Shown here one piece after another: positions 45,154-53,337 of a stretch of DNA of 64,000 nt. How positions within the stretch are numbered: the stretch's first letter is position 1; every line of letters begins with the position of its first letter. Origin of the DNA: Paenirhodobacter populi (GTDB taxonomy: Bacteria; Pseudomonadota; Alphaproteobacteria; Rhodobacterales; Rhodobacteraceae); NCBI RefSeq assembly GCF_004022215.1, contig NZ_SAUZ01000014.1, positions 1-64,000 of the forward strand. The letters are read 5' to 3'. The position numbers and the translations under genes were made by a program. Under the pieces are notes generated by a model. That model had not been told where the DNA came from, did not search any database, and saw only the letters and a program-made list of their open reading frames with translations.

Positions 45154-46284
45154 ATGAGAACCCGTGCCGCCGTGGCTGTTGCCCCCGGCAAACCGCTTGA
45201 AATCATGGAAGTGAACCTCGAAGGCCCGAAGGCCGGCGAGGTGCTGGTCGAAATCAAGGCGACGGGGATCTGTCACACCGACGAGTTCACCCTTTCCGGT
45301 GCCGACCCCGAGGGGATCTTCCCGGCGATTCTGGGCCATGAGGGCGCGGGCGTGGTGATCGAGGTGGGCGAAGGCGTCACCTCGCTGAAGCCGGGCGATC
45401 ATGTCATTCCGCTCTATACCCCCGAATGCCGCGAATGCCCGTCCTGCCTCAGCCGCAAGACGAACCTCTGCACGGCGATCCGTTCGACGCAGGGACAGGG
45501 GCTGCTGCCCGACGGCACGACGCGGTTTTCCATGCTCGACGGCACGCCGATCCACCACTACATGGGCTGCTCGACCTTTGCGCAGCATACGGTGGTGCCG
45601 GAAATCGCGCTGGCGAAGATCCGCGACGACGCGCCCTTCGACAAGATCTGCTATGTCGGCTGCGGCGTGACCACCGGCATCGGCGCCGTCATCAACACCG
45701 CCAAGGTGGAAATCGGCGCCAAGGCGGTGGTCTTCGGTCTGGGCGGCATCGGGCTGAACGTCATCCAGGGGCTGAAGCTTGCCGGTGCCGACATGATCAT
45801 CGGCGTCGATCTGAATGACTCCAAAAAGGAATGGGGCGAGCGTTTCGGCATGACCCATTTCGTCAATCCGTCAAAGATCGAGGGCTCGGTCGTGCAGGCG
45901 ATCGTCGAGATGACCAAGACCCCCTTCGACCTGATCGGCGGCGCGGATTACAGCTTCGACTGCACCGGGAACGTCAAGGTGATGCGCGACGCGCTGGAAT
46001 GCACCCACCGCGGCTGGGGCGTGTCGGTCGTCATCGGCGTGGCGCCGGCGGGGGCGGAAATCCAGACCCGTCCGTTCCAGCTCGTCACCGGGCGGGTGTG
46101 GAAGGGCACGGCCTTCGGCGGCGCGCGCGGGCGCACCGACGTGCCGGGCATCGTCGACTGGTATATGGACGGCAAGATCGAGATCGACCCGATGATCACC
46201 CATACCCTGCCGCTCGAACGCATCAACGAAGGGTTCGAGCTGATGCACAAGGGCGAGTCGATCCGCGCCGTGGTCGTTTACTGA
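45154..46284 (+). CDS. S-(hydroxymethyl)glutathione dehydrogenase / class III alcohol dehydrogenase
   Basis: This 376-aa zinc enzyme oxidises S-hydroxymethylglutathione (formaldehyde detoxification) and can reduce S-nitrosoglutathione. Catalytic zinc ligands lie in [12 protein letters not shown] and GHEGAG; structural zinc is held by [30 protein letters not shown] is the NAD-binding motif. [16 protein letters not shown] is typical for class III. ATG 45154 has GAGGA upstream; a TTG 6 bp earlier is less likely. No fghA hydrolase lies beside it. Repeat copy F follows the stop. Confidence 0.95.
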   Translation: MRTRAAVAVAPGKPLEIMEVNLEGPKAGEVLVEIKATGICHTDEFTLSGADPEGIFPAILGHEGAGVVIEVGEGVTSLKPGDHVIPLYTPECRECPSCLSRKTNLCTAIRSTQGQGLLPDGTTRFSMLDGTPIHHYMGCSTFAQHTVVPEIALAKIRDDAPFDKICYVGCGVTTGIGAVINTAKVEIGAKAVVFGLGGIGLNVIQGLKLAGADMIIGVDLNDSKKEWGERFGMTHFVNPSKIEGSVVQAIVEMTKTPFDLIGGADYSFDCTGNVKVMRDALECTHRGWGVSVVIGVAPAGAEIQTRPFQLVTGRVWKGTAFGGARGRTDVPGIVDWYMDGKIEIDPMITHTLPLERINEGFELMHKGESIRAVVVY

Positions 46285-46293
46285 GAGCGCAGC

Positions 46294-46345
46294 GTGGGGG
46301 CTGTCTGCCCCCACACCCCCGAGGATATTTATGGAAGAATGAAAG
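46294..46345 (+). repeat. Dispersed 3'-end repeat, copy F (variant without the second hairpin)
   Basis: GTGGGGG and CCCCCAC pair around GCTGTCTG-like loop sequence, then CACCCCCGAGGATATTTATG and GAAGAATGAAAG. The middle variable hairpin is absent. It starts 10 bp past the class III alcohol dehydrogenase stop, same strand. Confidence 0.7.
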
Positions 46346-46392
46346 GCAAAACCTGCCAGCCGTCGTTTTCCATGAGTATTTTGGGGCATGAG

Positions 46393-46518
46393 GCGGATCA
46401 GGCAGCCTTCCAGAGGCAGGATGCCCCGCCGAATGCGGATCAGGCAACCTGCCGGTGGAAGGATGCCCCGCCGGATGTGGATCGGGCGGCCTTCCGACAC
46501 GAGAATGCACCGCCGAAT
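46393..46518. repeat. Three tandem copies of a 42-bp unit
   Basis: Three units of exactly 42 bp (46393-46434, 46435-46476, 46477-46518). Units 1 and 2 differ at about eight of 42 positions; unit 3 is less alike. Each begins GCGGATCAGG-like and ends GATGCCCCGCCGAAT-like. Because 42 is a multiple of three, open frames pass through on both strands (a 14-residue DAPPNADQA-type repeat on the plus strand). There is no good start or ribosome binding site, so I do not call a gene. Confidence 0.8.
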
Positions 46519-46560
46519 GCCGCCGGGACGGGCGGGCAGTGTCCCCGCGCCGTCCGCCGG

Positions 46561-47385
46561 TCAGGCCGGACGCTTGACGCCGTAGAACGGCCCTTCGCCT
46601 GCCGCCGCGATCCGGGCGAGACAGGCGGTAATGCCCTCATAGGCGACATTCATCGTATAACCATTCGCATGGATCAACGTATCGGCGTCGCAGGCCATCG
46701 CCACATGCCCCTTCCAGAAGAACAGATCGCCGCGCCGGGGCGGCTCTTCGGCGGGCAGGAAATCCCCGAAAGCCGCGCGTTGCAGGTCGCTGTCGCCCGG
46801 ACATGCGCGGCCGCACAGCGTCAGCGCCATCTGAACCAGCCCCGAACAATCGATCCCGTCGCGGGAATTGCCGCCCCACAGATAGGGCGTGCCCAGCAGC
46901 CGTTCCGCCACCGCCACCGGATCGGCATCGTTCCGTGTGATCGGGCGCAGATGCTGGATCGGAATATATCCCTCGGCGATGCGGGCGAATTTCGCGTCCT
47001 CCTCCAGCACCGGCAGGCGCGCGCCGAGGCTGAGCCGCATCACCTCCCCCCGCTTGATCGAGGCTTCGCGGTAGACATGCGTGGTAGGCACATGGACCAG
47101 ATGCGTGGCGGGGGCGGGCGCCGTCAGCGCGCCATCCACGACCCAGCCGCAATAGCCATCCGCCTCGGCGCGCAGGAAGCTCCAGCCGTCCTGCCGGTCG
47201 ATCACCGTCACCTCGGCGCCGAAGATCACCTGCCGGTCGCGCAACGCGCCGGGCTCGGGGCAGAGGTCGGTGACCGGGGCGGCGACACGGGCGGGCTCGC
47301 CCGTGGTCAGCGGCACATTCACCTGTCCCTTCAGCGAGACATGCGCGATGCGGCCGGAATTCGGCGTCAGTCGGCGGTCCGTCAC
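46561..47385 (-). CDS. NlpC/P60-family cysteine peptidase with SH3 domains
   Basis: This 274-aa protein has two bacterial SH3-like segments (about 45-90 and 95-150). The C-terminal NlpC/P60 domain has the catalytic Cys in NSRDGIDCSGLVQMAL, His in GDLFFWKGHVAMACD, and the third polar residue in IHANGYTMNV. It is probably a gamma-D-glutamyl-diamino-acid endopeptidase acting on peptidoglycan pieces. No signal peptide is visible, so it may work in the cytoplasm on recycled muropeptides. Its start overlaps the M17 gene stop (ATGA), suggesting joint turnover of muropeptides and peptides. Confidence 0.92.
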   Translation of the reverse strand: MTDRRLTPNSGRIAHVSLKGQVNVPLTTGEPARVAAPVTDLCPEPGALRDRQVIFGAEVTVIDRQDGWSFLRAEADGYCGWVVDGALTAPAPATHLVHVPTTHVYREASIKRGEVMRLSLGARLPVLEEDAKFARIAEGYIPIQHLRPITRNDADPVAVAERLLGTPYLWGGNSRDGIDCSGLVQMALTLCGRACPGDSDLQRAAFGDFLPAEEPPRRGDLFFWKGHVAMACDADTLIHANGYTMNVAYEGITACLARIAAAGEGPFYGVKRPA

Positions 47386-48803
47386 AGGTCCAGAACCTCC
47401 GGCCCCAGAATTTCAGGAAGCGCGGCAAGGATCGCCCGCGCCCCCTGACAGGCTCCGCCCTTGGGCCGGCCCGGCTGCGCCGTGGGCTGCCAGCCGTAGA
47501 TGTCGAAATGCGCGAAACGCCCGGTCTCGGTGACAAACCGGCGCAGGAACAGCGCCGCCGTGATCGACCCGGCCATGCCGCCCGAAGGCGCGTTGTCCAG
47601 ATCGGCGATGCCCGGCTCGATCATCCCCTCGTATGGTTCCCAGAAAGGCAGCCGCCAGAGCGGATCGGCCGCCCGTCGCGCGCCGGAGGCCAGCGCCCCG
47701 GCCAGAGCCTCGTCATCCGTGAAGAACGGCGGCACATCGGGGCCAAGCGCCACCCGCGCCGCCCCCGTCAGCGTCGCCATGCACAGGATCAGATCGGGGC
47801 TTTCCTCATCCGCCGCCGCCAGCGCATCGGCCAGCACCAGCCGCCCCTCGGCGTCGGTATTGTTGATCTCGACCGTCAGCCCCTTGCGCGAGGTATAGAT
47901 GTCCTGCGGTCGGAAGGCCGCGCCGCCCACCGCATTTTCCACCGCCGGGATCAGCACCCGCAGCCGCAGGGGCAGCTTCAGCGCCATGATCATATGCGCA
48001 AGGCCAAGGACCGTCGCCGCCCCGCCCATGTCCTTTTTCATCAGCCCCATCGAGGACGGCGGCTTGATGTCGAGCCCGCCGGTATCGAAACAGACCCCCT
48101 TGCCGACCAGCGTCAGCTCCGGCCCCGCCGCGCCCCACCGCAGGTCCAGCAGCCGCGGCGCCCGCGGGCTGGCGCGACCGACGGCATGGATCAGCGGATA
48201 GCCGCGGGCCAGCAGGTCATCGCCAACCACGGCCGTCACCTCCGCCCCGTGCCGGGCGGCGACGGCGCGGGTGGCGGCTTCCAGCTCCTCCGGCCCCATG
48301 TCGTTCGGCGGCGTGTTGATGAGGTCGCGGGTCAGGGCCTCGCCCTCGGCCAGAACCTCGATCCGCGCAGGGTCGAGCCCCTCGGGACAGACCAGCCGGG
48401 CCTCGGGCACGGCAAGCGCCGCATAATCGTCGAAGCGGTAGCCTTCCAGCAGCCAGCCGAGCGCCTCGGCCTCCGCCACCTCGGGCGGCAGATCCGCCAC
48501 GATGCGCCAGTTCCCCGCCGGCAGTTTCGCCGCCACCCCGGCCAGCGCATAGCGCCCGCGCCGCCGCCGCGCCGCCGTGCCATAACCGAACAGCGCCGCC
48601 GCGATGCCGCCCTGCGCATCCGGCAAAAGGCAGAGCGCCCCGAGCGCCCCGGCAAAGCCCTGCGCCTGAGCAAAGGCCCGCTGCGCGGGCGTCAGCGCCG
48701 CGGGCAGGGGCGCGTCGGGTTCCAGCAGATACAGCGGCAGCGCCTCGGCCCCATCGGGGGCGAAACGCAATGCGGGACGGTTACGGAAAGGGTCGGTCAT
48801 CAC
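47382..48803 (-). CDS. Leucyl aminopeptidase family (M17) protein
   Basis: This 473-aa metallopeptidase has a C-terminal M17 domain with VGKGVCFDTGGLDIKP (two-metal Lys/Asp site) and the signature NNTDAEGRLVLADAL, which carries metal ligands. The N-terminal domain is diverged. It should trim N-terminal amino acids from peptides in the cytoplasm. The two first Met codons are alternatives. It is coupled to the NlpC/P60 gene by an ATGA overlap and divergent from the carbonic anhydrase gene over 163 bp. Confidence 0.93.
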   Translation of the reverse strand: MMTDPFRNRPALRFAPDGAEALPLYLLEPDAPLPAALTPAQRAFAQAQGFAGALGALCLLPDAQGGIAAALFGYGTAARRRRGRYALAGVAAKLPAGNWRIVADLPPEVAEAEALGWLLEGYRFDDYAALAVPEARLVCPEGLDPARIEVLAEGEALTRDLINTPPNDMGPEELEAATRAVAARHGAEVTAVVGDDLLARGYPLIHAVGRASPRAPRLLDLRWGAAGPELTLVGKGVCFDTGGLDIKPPSSMGLMKKDMGGAATVLGLAHMIMALKLPLRLRVLIPAVENAVGGAAFRPQDIYTSRKGLTVEINNTDAEGRLVLADALAAADEESPDLILCMATLTGAARVALGPDVPPFFTDDEALAGALASGARRAADPLWRLPFWEPYEGMIEPGIADLDNAPSGGMAGSITAALFLRRFVTETGRFAHFDIYGWQPTAQPGRPKGGACQGARAILAALPEILGPEVLDL

Positions 48804-48966
48804 AGGCTCCGGTCACTGGGCGCTTCGCGCCTTCCCCGAACCTAGCGCCGCTGGCGGCGGGCGCAATGCCGTGCGAGGGGCCGGATTGATGCTGCGGATG
48901 CAAAATTCACTCGCACCCGCGCCCGCAGCGGCCTATCTACGGAAAACCGATCCACAGGAGACAGCG

Positions 48967-49617
48967 ATGCACGAACATGTTCGGCCCTTGCCATCGTATC
49001 TGGTGAACCGCTTCCACGGCTGGCAGGCCACCGCCTATGCCGAGAACAAGGCCTGGTACCGCCGCCTCGCCGAGGAAGGGCAGCGCCCCCGGTCCATGGT
49101 GATCTCATGCTGCGATTCGCGGGTTCACGTCACCTCGATCTTCGGCGCGGATTCGGGGGAGTTCTTCATCCACCGCAACATCGCCAACCTCGTGCCGCCC
49201 TACAATCCGGACGGCGACCATCACGGCACCTCGGCGGCGGTGGAATATGCGGTCAGCTCGCTCAAGGTCGCGCATCTGATCGTGCTTGGCCATTCGCAAT
49301 GCGGCGGCGTCGCGGGCTGCCATGCGATGTGCACGGGCCACGCGCCGGAGCTGGAGGAAAAGACCTCCTTCGTCGGCGCCTGGCTCGACCTGCTGCGCCC
49401 GGGGTTCGAGCGGGTAAAGGAACAGCCCGAAGAAAAGCAGGTCAACGCGCTGGAACATGAGGCGGTCGTCGTCAGCCTCGAAAACCTGATCACCTTCCCC
49501 TTCGTCAAGGCGGCGCTGGATTCCGACAACATGACCCTGCATGGCCTCTGGCACGACATCGGCTCGGGCGCACTGGAACAATACAACCCGGCGCGCGGCG
49601 CGTTCGAGCAGGTCTGA
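48967..49617 (+). CDS. Beta-class carbonic anhydrase
   Basis: This 216-aa zinc enzyme interconverts CO2 and bicarbonate. Zinc ligands are Cys and Asp/Arg in VISCCDSRVH and His with Cys in LGHSQCGGV; RNIANLVPPYNPDGDHHGTS with AAVEYAV is the family region between them. AGGAGA is 6 nt before the ATG. It stands alone between the M17 gene (divergent) and the DUF4139 gene (convergent). A role in bicarbonate supply for carboxylases is likely but not shown. Confidence 0.95.
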   Translation: MHEHVRPLPSYLVNRFHGWQATAYAENKAWYRRLAEEGQRPRSMVISCCDSRVHVTSIFGADSGEFFIHRNIANLVPPYNPDGDHHGTSAAVEYAVSSLKVAHLIVLGHSQCGGVAGCHAMCTGHAPELEEKTSFVGAWLDLLRPGFERVKEQPEEKQVNALEHEAVVVSLENLITFPFVKAALDSDNMTLHGLWHDIGSGALEQYNPARGAFEQV

Positions 49618-49646
49618 TCCGCGCCCGAACACGCCGGCATCTGTTG

Positions 49647-49712
49647 CTTTCATCTTTCCGCAAATATCCCGGGGGTGAATTTGCCGTCAGGCAAAGAGGG
49701 GGCTGGCCCCCT
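49647..49712 (-). repeat. Dispersed 3'-end repeat, copy G (subtype II)
   Basis: On the minus strand: AGGGGGC-ca-GCCCCCT hairpin, TTTGCC-tgac-GGCAAA hairpin, TTCACCCCCGGGATATTTGC, GGAAAGATGAAAG. It begins 40 nt past the stop of the DUF4139 gene, same strand. Confidence 0.85.
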
Positions 49713-49752
49713 CCCTCCCCAACCGCCCGCACCGGACGTTGTGGATCCGCGC

Positions 49753-51315
49753 CTATTGCAGCACCTGCCCGGCAGGCCAGTTCAACGTGGTTTCAACCGT
49801 GATATCCCGGTTCCCGCCCGCCGGAAGATCGAATTCCCAGGCCAGAACGCCACGCTTGTCCTTCCAGTCCGTGGCGGTGGGCGCGGGATCGGCCTTGTAG
49901 GTGACCTTCAGATCGTCCTGCTCGGAATAGGGCACGCGGTCCAGCACCCGCAGCGGCCAGTCGCGCGGGGTCAGGTTCTCGACCGTGATCCGCACCGTTT
50001 CCACACGCGCATTGGACCGCGAGATCAGCCCGCGGCCGCCCTCGCTCGCGCCGGGGATGACGCGCTTCAGCGTCAGCCCGTCGATCGCGCCGAAGCCCAG
50101 CCGGAACTCCGCCCCCGCCGCGATCATCGGCAGATGGGAGGAGCCGACCATCGCTCCGTCAACGAATAGCGCCGCCGGGCCGGGCAGCAGGGGTTCGTCC
50201 CCCGCCGTGCCCTCGACCATCCGGTAGGCCGTCGTATCCAGCAGCGGCACCGCCTCGGCGCGCAGGCTGACCGGGCGGTCGATCGTGTCGAGCTTCAGCC
50301 GCAGCCCCTCCACCCCATCGCGGATATCCACGGCGGCGGGATAGCGATAGGTCAGCGTCTCACCCTGCATTTCCGGCACGGCGGCATCGGCCATCATGGC
50401 TATGTCGGCCTTGCGGAACCCCGTCGCCTCGGCCATCGGGCGCGGCGCATCGGGCGGGCCGAACCGCACCTGCTCGGGCCAGATCTCGGACGGATCGGTG
50501 CGGTCCGACGGCCGCGCGGTCGACAGCGTCAGATCCACGCCCAGCCAGTCCTCCCCCGCCGCCTGCCGCACCGAGACGAGCCGGTCGAGCGCCAGTGCCC
50601 CCGCCCCGCTGTCGAGCCGCAGGTCATAGGCCGGCGACCAGCCCGCATCCGCGACGAAGGTGGTGATGGTCAGCGTGCCAGCGCCCGACGCCTCGACCAG
50701 CAGCGTATCCGAACCCTTCGCCGGATGTTCCAGCGCCGCAAGCGCCTGCCGCGCCTGTTCCAGCGCTTCGCGGTCGGGCTTCAGCGCGGCATCGGCATCG
50801 CGGGCCTGCGCCTCGATGGTCAGCGCCTCCTGCTCGGCCGCGCGCACGCCCTCGCCCACGGTGCGGGCAAGGTTTTCCAGCTCGGCCAGCGGCGTGTTCT
50901 GGGTCGAGGCGCCGCGCAGGACATCCGCCCGCGCCCGCGCCGCCCCGGCCCCCGCCCGCATCTGCGCGATGGCGTCGGTCTTTTCGGCCAGCGCCTGTTC
51001 CAGCGTCTCGACCCGCGCCCGCGCCTCGGCAACGGCCGGGCTGTCAGGCTGCCCCGCCACCGGCTGGCGGTCGTCGATCAGCGTCACCGCCCCAACCGCG
51101 ACACCATCGCCCGTCACCCGCAGCGTCGAGATATCGGTCCCGTCCGGCAGACCGGGGATCAGCACCTGTCCCCCCTCGACCGTCGCGATGCGCGTCACCT
51201 GCGCGCCTTGGGGAAACAAAATCACCGATGTCACCTTCGCCGGCGTCTCGACCGGCGCCGCGAACAGCGCGGCGGGCGCGACGGTCATCAGCAATGAAGC
51301 AAGAAACGAACGCAT
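49753..51315 (-). CDS. DUF4139 domain-containing exported protein
   Basis: This 520-aa exported protein has a signal MRSFLASLLMTVAPAALFAA. A DUF4140-like N-terminal domain (PAKVTSVILFPQGAQVTRIA) is followed by a coiled-coil-prone stretch at about 95-180 and the DUF4139 beta-rich domain at about 195-515 (GWSPAYDLRLDSGAGALALD). The family occurs in bacteria and eukaryotes and has no settled function. AGGAGG is 5 nt before the ATG at 51315. No operon partner is visible. Repeat copy G follows its stop. Confidence 0.88.
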   Translation of the reverse strand: MRSFLASLLMTVAPAALFAAPVETPAKVTSVILFPQGAQVTRIATVEGGQVLIPGLPDGTDISTLRVTGDGVAVGAVTLIDDRQPVAGQPDSPAVAEARARVETLEQALAEKTDAIAQMRAGAGAARARADVLRGASTQNTPLAELENLARTVGEGVRAAEQEALTIEAQARDADAALKPDREALEQARQALAALEHPAKGSDTLLVEASGAGTLTITTFVADAGWSPAYDLRLDSGAGALALDRLVSVRQAAGEDWLGVDLTLSTARPSDRTDPSEIWPEQVRFGPPDAPRPMAEATGFRKADIAMMADAAVPEMQGETLTYRYPAAVDIRDGVEGLRLKLDTIDRPVSLRAEAVPLLDTTAYRMVEGTAGDEPLLPGPAALFVDGAMVGSSHLPMIAAGAEFRLGFGAIDGLTLKRVIPGASEGGRGLISRSNARVETVRITVENLTPRDWPLRVLDRVPYSEQDDLKVTYKADPAPTATDWKDKRGVLAWEFDLPAGGNRDITVETTLNWPAGQVLQ

Positions 51316-51428
51316 CTGATCCTCCTGGAATTGCCCGGAGGGTCGCCTTGCGGGCGGGGAAAGGCAAGCTCTGTCGCCCCACACCGGCCTCACAGCTGCG
51401 TCAGACGGGCACGCGCGCATTCCGCGCG

Positions 51429-51492
51429 ATGACCTTCCACTGGAGGGTCATCTGATCCACCTCATCCCAAGACATTCATGGAAACAAGAAAG
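51429..51492 (+). repeat. Degenerate relative of the dispersed 3'-end repeat (copy J)
   Basis: An ATGACC...GGTCAT hairpin is followed by CCCAAGACATTCATGGAAAC and AAGAAAG, resembling the conserved tail with substitutions. No plus-strand gene precedes it. It lies in the 313-bp gene-free gap 51316-51628, which otherwise holds only copy H. Confidence 0.35.
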
Positions 51493-51557
51493 CCCGAAAA
51501 TCCGTTTCCGGCATGCGCTCACGCAACACGCTTCAAAGGCACCTGAACGCCTTTTGG

Positions 51558-51622
51558 CTTTCATTCTTCCATAAATATCCCGGGGGTGAATTTCCCGGAG
51601 GGAAAGAGGGGGCTGGCCCCCT
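51558..51622 (-). repeat. Dispersed 3'-end repeat, copy H (subtype II)
   Basis: On the minus strand: AGGGGGC-ca-GCCCCCT hairpin, TTTCCC-tcc-GGGAAA hairpin, TTCACCCCCGGGATATTTAT, GGAAGAATGAAAG. It begins 6 nt past the asd stop, same strand. Confidence 0.85.
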
Positions 51623-51628
51623 CCTTCT

Positions 51629-52651
51629 TCAGCCTTTCTTCAGGCAGCGCTTGCCAAGGGTCTCCGCGATCTGCACCGCGTTCAGCGCTGCACCCTTGCG
51701 CAGGTTGTCCGACACGCACCACAGGTTCAGACCGTTCTCGACGGTCGAATCCTGACGGATGCGCGAGATGAAGGTGGCGTAATCGCCCACGCATTCCTTC
51801 GGCGTGACGTAGCCGCCCGGTTCGCGCTTGTCGATGACCATGACGCCCGGCGCCTCGCGCAGGATGTCGCGGGCCTCGTCCTCGTCGAGGAATTCCTCGA
51901 ACTCGATGTTCACCGCTTCCGAATGGCCGACGAAAACCGGCACCCGCACGCAGGTCGCGGTCAGTTTGATCGACTTGTCGAGGATCTTCTTCGTCTCCGC
52001 CACCATCTTCCATTCTTCCTTGGTCGAGCCATCGTCCAGGAAAACGTCGATATGCGGGATCACGTTGAAGGCGATCTCCTTCGGGAATTTCTTCGGCGGC
52101 ACGTCCGAGGTCGGGTTGTAGACGGCCTTCGTCTGTTCCCACAGCTCGTCCATGCCTTCCTTGCCCGCGCCCGAGACCGACTGATAGGTCGCGACCACGA
52201 CGCGCTTGATCTTCGCGCGGTCATGCAAAGGCTTCAGCGCCACCACGAGCTGCGCGGTCGAGCAGTTCGGATTGGCGATGATGTTCTTCTTCGCATAGCC
52301 GTCGACGGCGGCGGCATTCACCTCCGGCACGACCAGCGGAACATCCGGATCGTAGCGGTAGAGCGAGGAGTTATCGATCACCACGCAGCCCGCCTTCGCG
52401 GCGATCGGCGCATAGACCTTCGTCGCATCCGAGCCGATCGCGAACAGCGCGATATCGTAACCGGTGAAATCGAAGCCCTCGATGTCCTTGGTTTTCAGGG
52501 TTTTGTCGCCAAAGCTGACCTCGGTGCCAAGGCTCCGGCGCGAAGCCAGAGCGACAACCTCATCGGCAGGAAACTCGCGCTCGGCGAGAATGTTCAGCAT
52601 TTCGCGGCCCACATTGCCCGTGGCGCCCGCGACGACGACTTTATAGCCCAT
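51629..52651 (-). CDS. asd: Aspartate-semialdehyde dehydrogenase
   Basis: This 340-aa enzyme reduces aspartyl phosphate to aspartate semialdehyde, the branch point to lysine/diaminopimelate, threonine and methionine. The NADP fold starts VVVAGATGNVGREML. The catalytic Cys is in IIANPNCSTAQLVVAL. The sequence VSGAGKEGMDEL and the His in ISRIRQDSTVENGL-adjacent regions fit the family. It is preceded by the GT29-like gene on the same strand at a 68-bp gap, probably not in one operon. Repeat copy H follows its stop. Confidence 0.96.
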   Translation of the reverse strand: MGYKVVVAGATGNVGREMLNILAEREFPADEVVALASRRSLGTEVSFGDKTLKTKDIEGFDFTGYDIALFAIGSDATKVYAPIAAKAGCVVIDNSSLYRYDPDVPLVVPEVNAAAVDGYAKKNIIANPNCSTAQLVVALKPLHDRAKIKRVVVATYQSVSGAGKEGMDELWEQTKAVYNPTSDVPPKKFPKEIAFNVIPHIDVFLDDGSTKEEWKMVAETKKILDKSIKLTATCVRVPVFVGHSEAVNIEFEEFLDEDEARDILREAPGVMVIDKREPGGYVTPKECVGDYATFISRIRQDSTVENGLNLWCVSDNLRKGAALNAVQIAETLGKRCLKKG

Positions 52652-52719
52652 CTTGGACCTCCATGCTCAAAGCAGGCCGCGCATAGCGGAAAAGCCGGGA
52701 TTTGGGAAGGGATTCTCTG

Positions 52720-53337
52720 TCAATTCACGCGGATGATGCGCGAATCCCGCCCCATCAGGTCAAAGACGTAGCGCGCCTCGGCGGAAAAGTCGTGCGGCAC
52801 CTGCTCCGCCGTGCGATGCCCGGAGAGCGAAAGCGAGGCGAAGAAGTCGAAACCGAACAGCGTCAGCCCCGCCATGTCCGAGCGCGAAAACAGGTCGATC
52901 AGCATCGCCCCGGTGGTCGGCTGCGCCCCGATCCGGGCCTTGAGCGCCCGGTAATCCGCCAGCGGATGCAGATAAAAGCCGGGGCTCGTCGCCGTGTCCC
53001 AATCCAGCCGCTTGCGCTTATGGCTCATCCACAGGATACGCGCCGGGTGCAGCCGGGCACGTTCCGCCGCATCGAGCCGCACCGCCAGCGCCAGCCAGTC
53101 CGTGCGCAGCCCGTGGCTTTCGGGCGAAGGCATCGGCGCGCGGTTGATCCGCACCACGAGGTCATGGGCGTCGATCTCGGCCCCGTGCATCGTATCGGCC
53201 AACGCGCGCGCATTGCCGACCAGCGCCACCCGCCTGCCCGCCAGATCGGCCAGCAGATCGGCCTGCGGCACCGACAGCGCGGCCAAGGGTGCTTCCTGCC
53301 GCAGCGTGCGCGCGAGGTAAAAGCCCAGCCGGTTCAT
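52720..53337 (-). CDS. GT29 (sialyltransferase-motif) family-like protein
   Basis: This 205-aa protein has RRVALVGNARALADTMHGAE and DAHDLVVRINRAPMPSP, which resemble the L-motif of GT29 sialyltransferases (V-G-N-x...D-x-V-x-R-x-N). TTGAMLIDLFSRSD and LTLFGFDFF further match, and HDFSAEARYVFDL carries a C-terminal His. Bacterial members lie in polysaccharide loci, and their true donor sugar is usually not known. It is coupled by ATGA to the GT4 gene downstream. A role in capsule or LPS outer core decoration is likely. Confidence 0.75.
   Translation of the reverse strand: MNRLGFYLARTLRQEAPLAALSVPQADLLADLAGRRVALVGNARALADTMHGAEIDAHDLVVRINRAPMPSPESHGLRTDWLALAVRLDAAERARLHPARILWMSHKRKRLDWDTATSPGFYLHPLADYRALKARIGAQPTTGAMLIDLFSRSDMAGLTLFGFDFFASLSLSGHRTAEQVPHDFSAEARYVFDLMGRDSRIIRVN

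Noticed and set aside
46294-47448. 384-codon plus-strand frame through repeat F, the 42-bp repeats and opposite the NlpC/P60 gene
   Set aside because: Most of it is antisense to a real gene; the beginning lies in a non-coding repeat.
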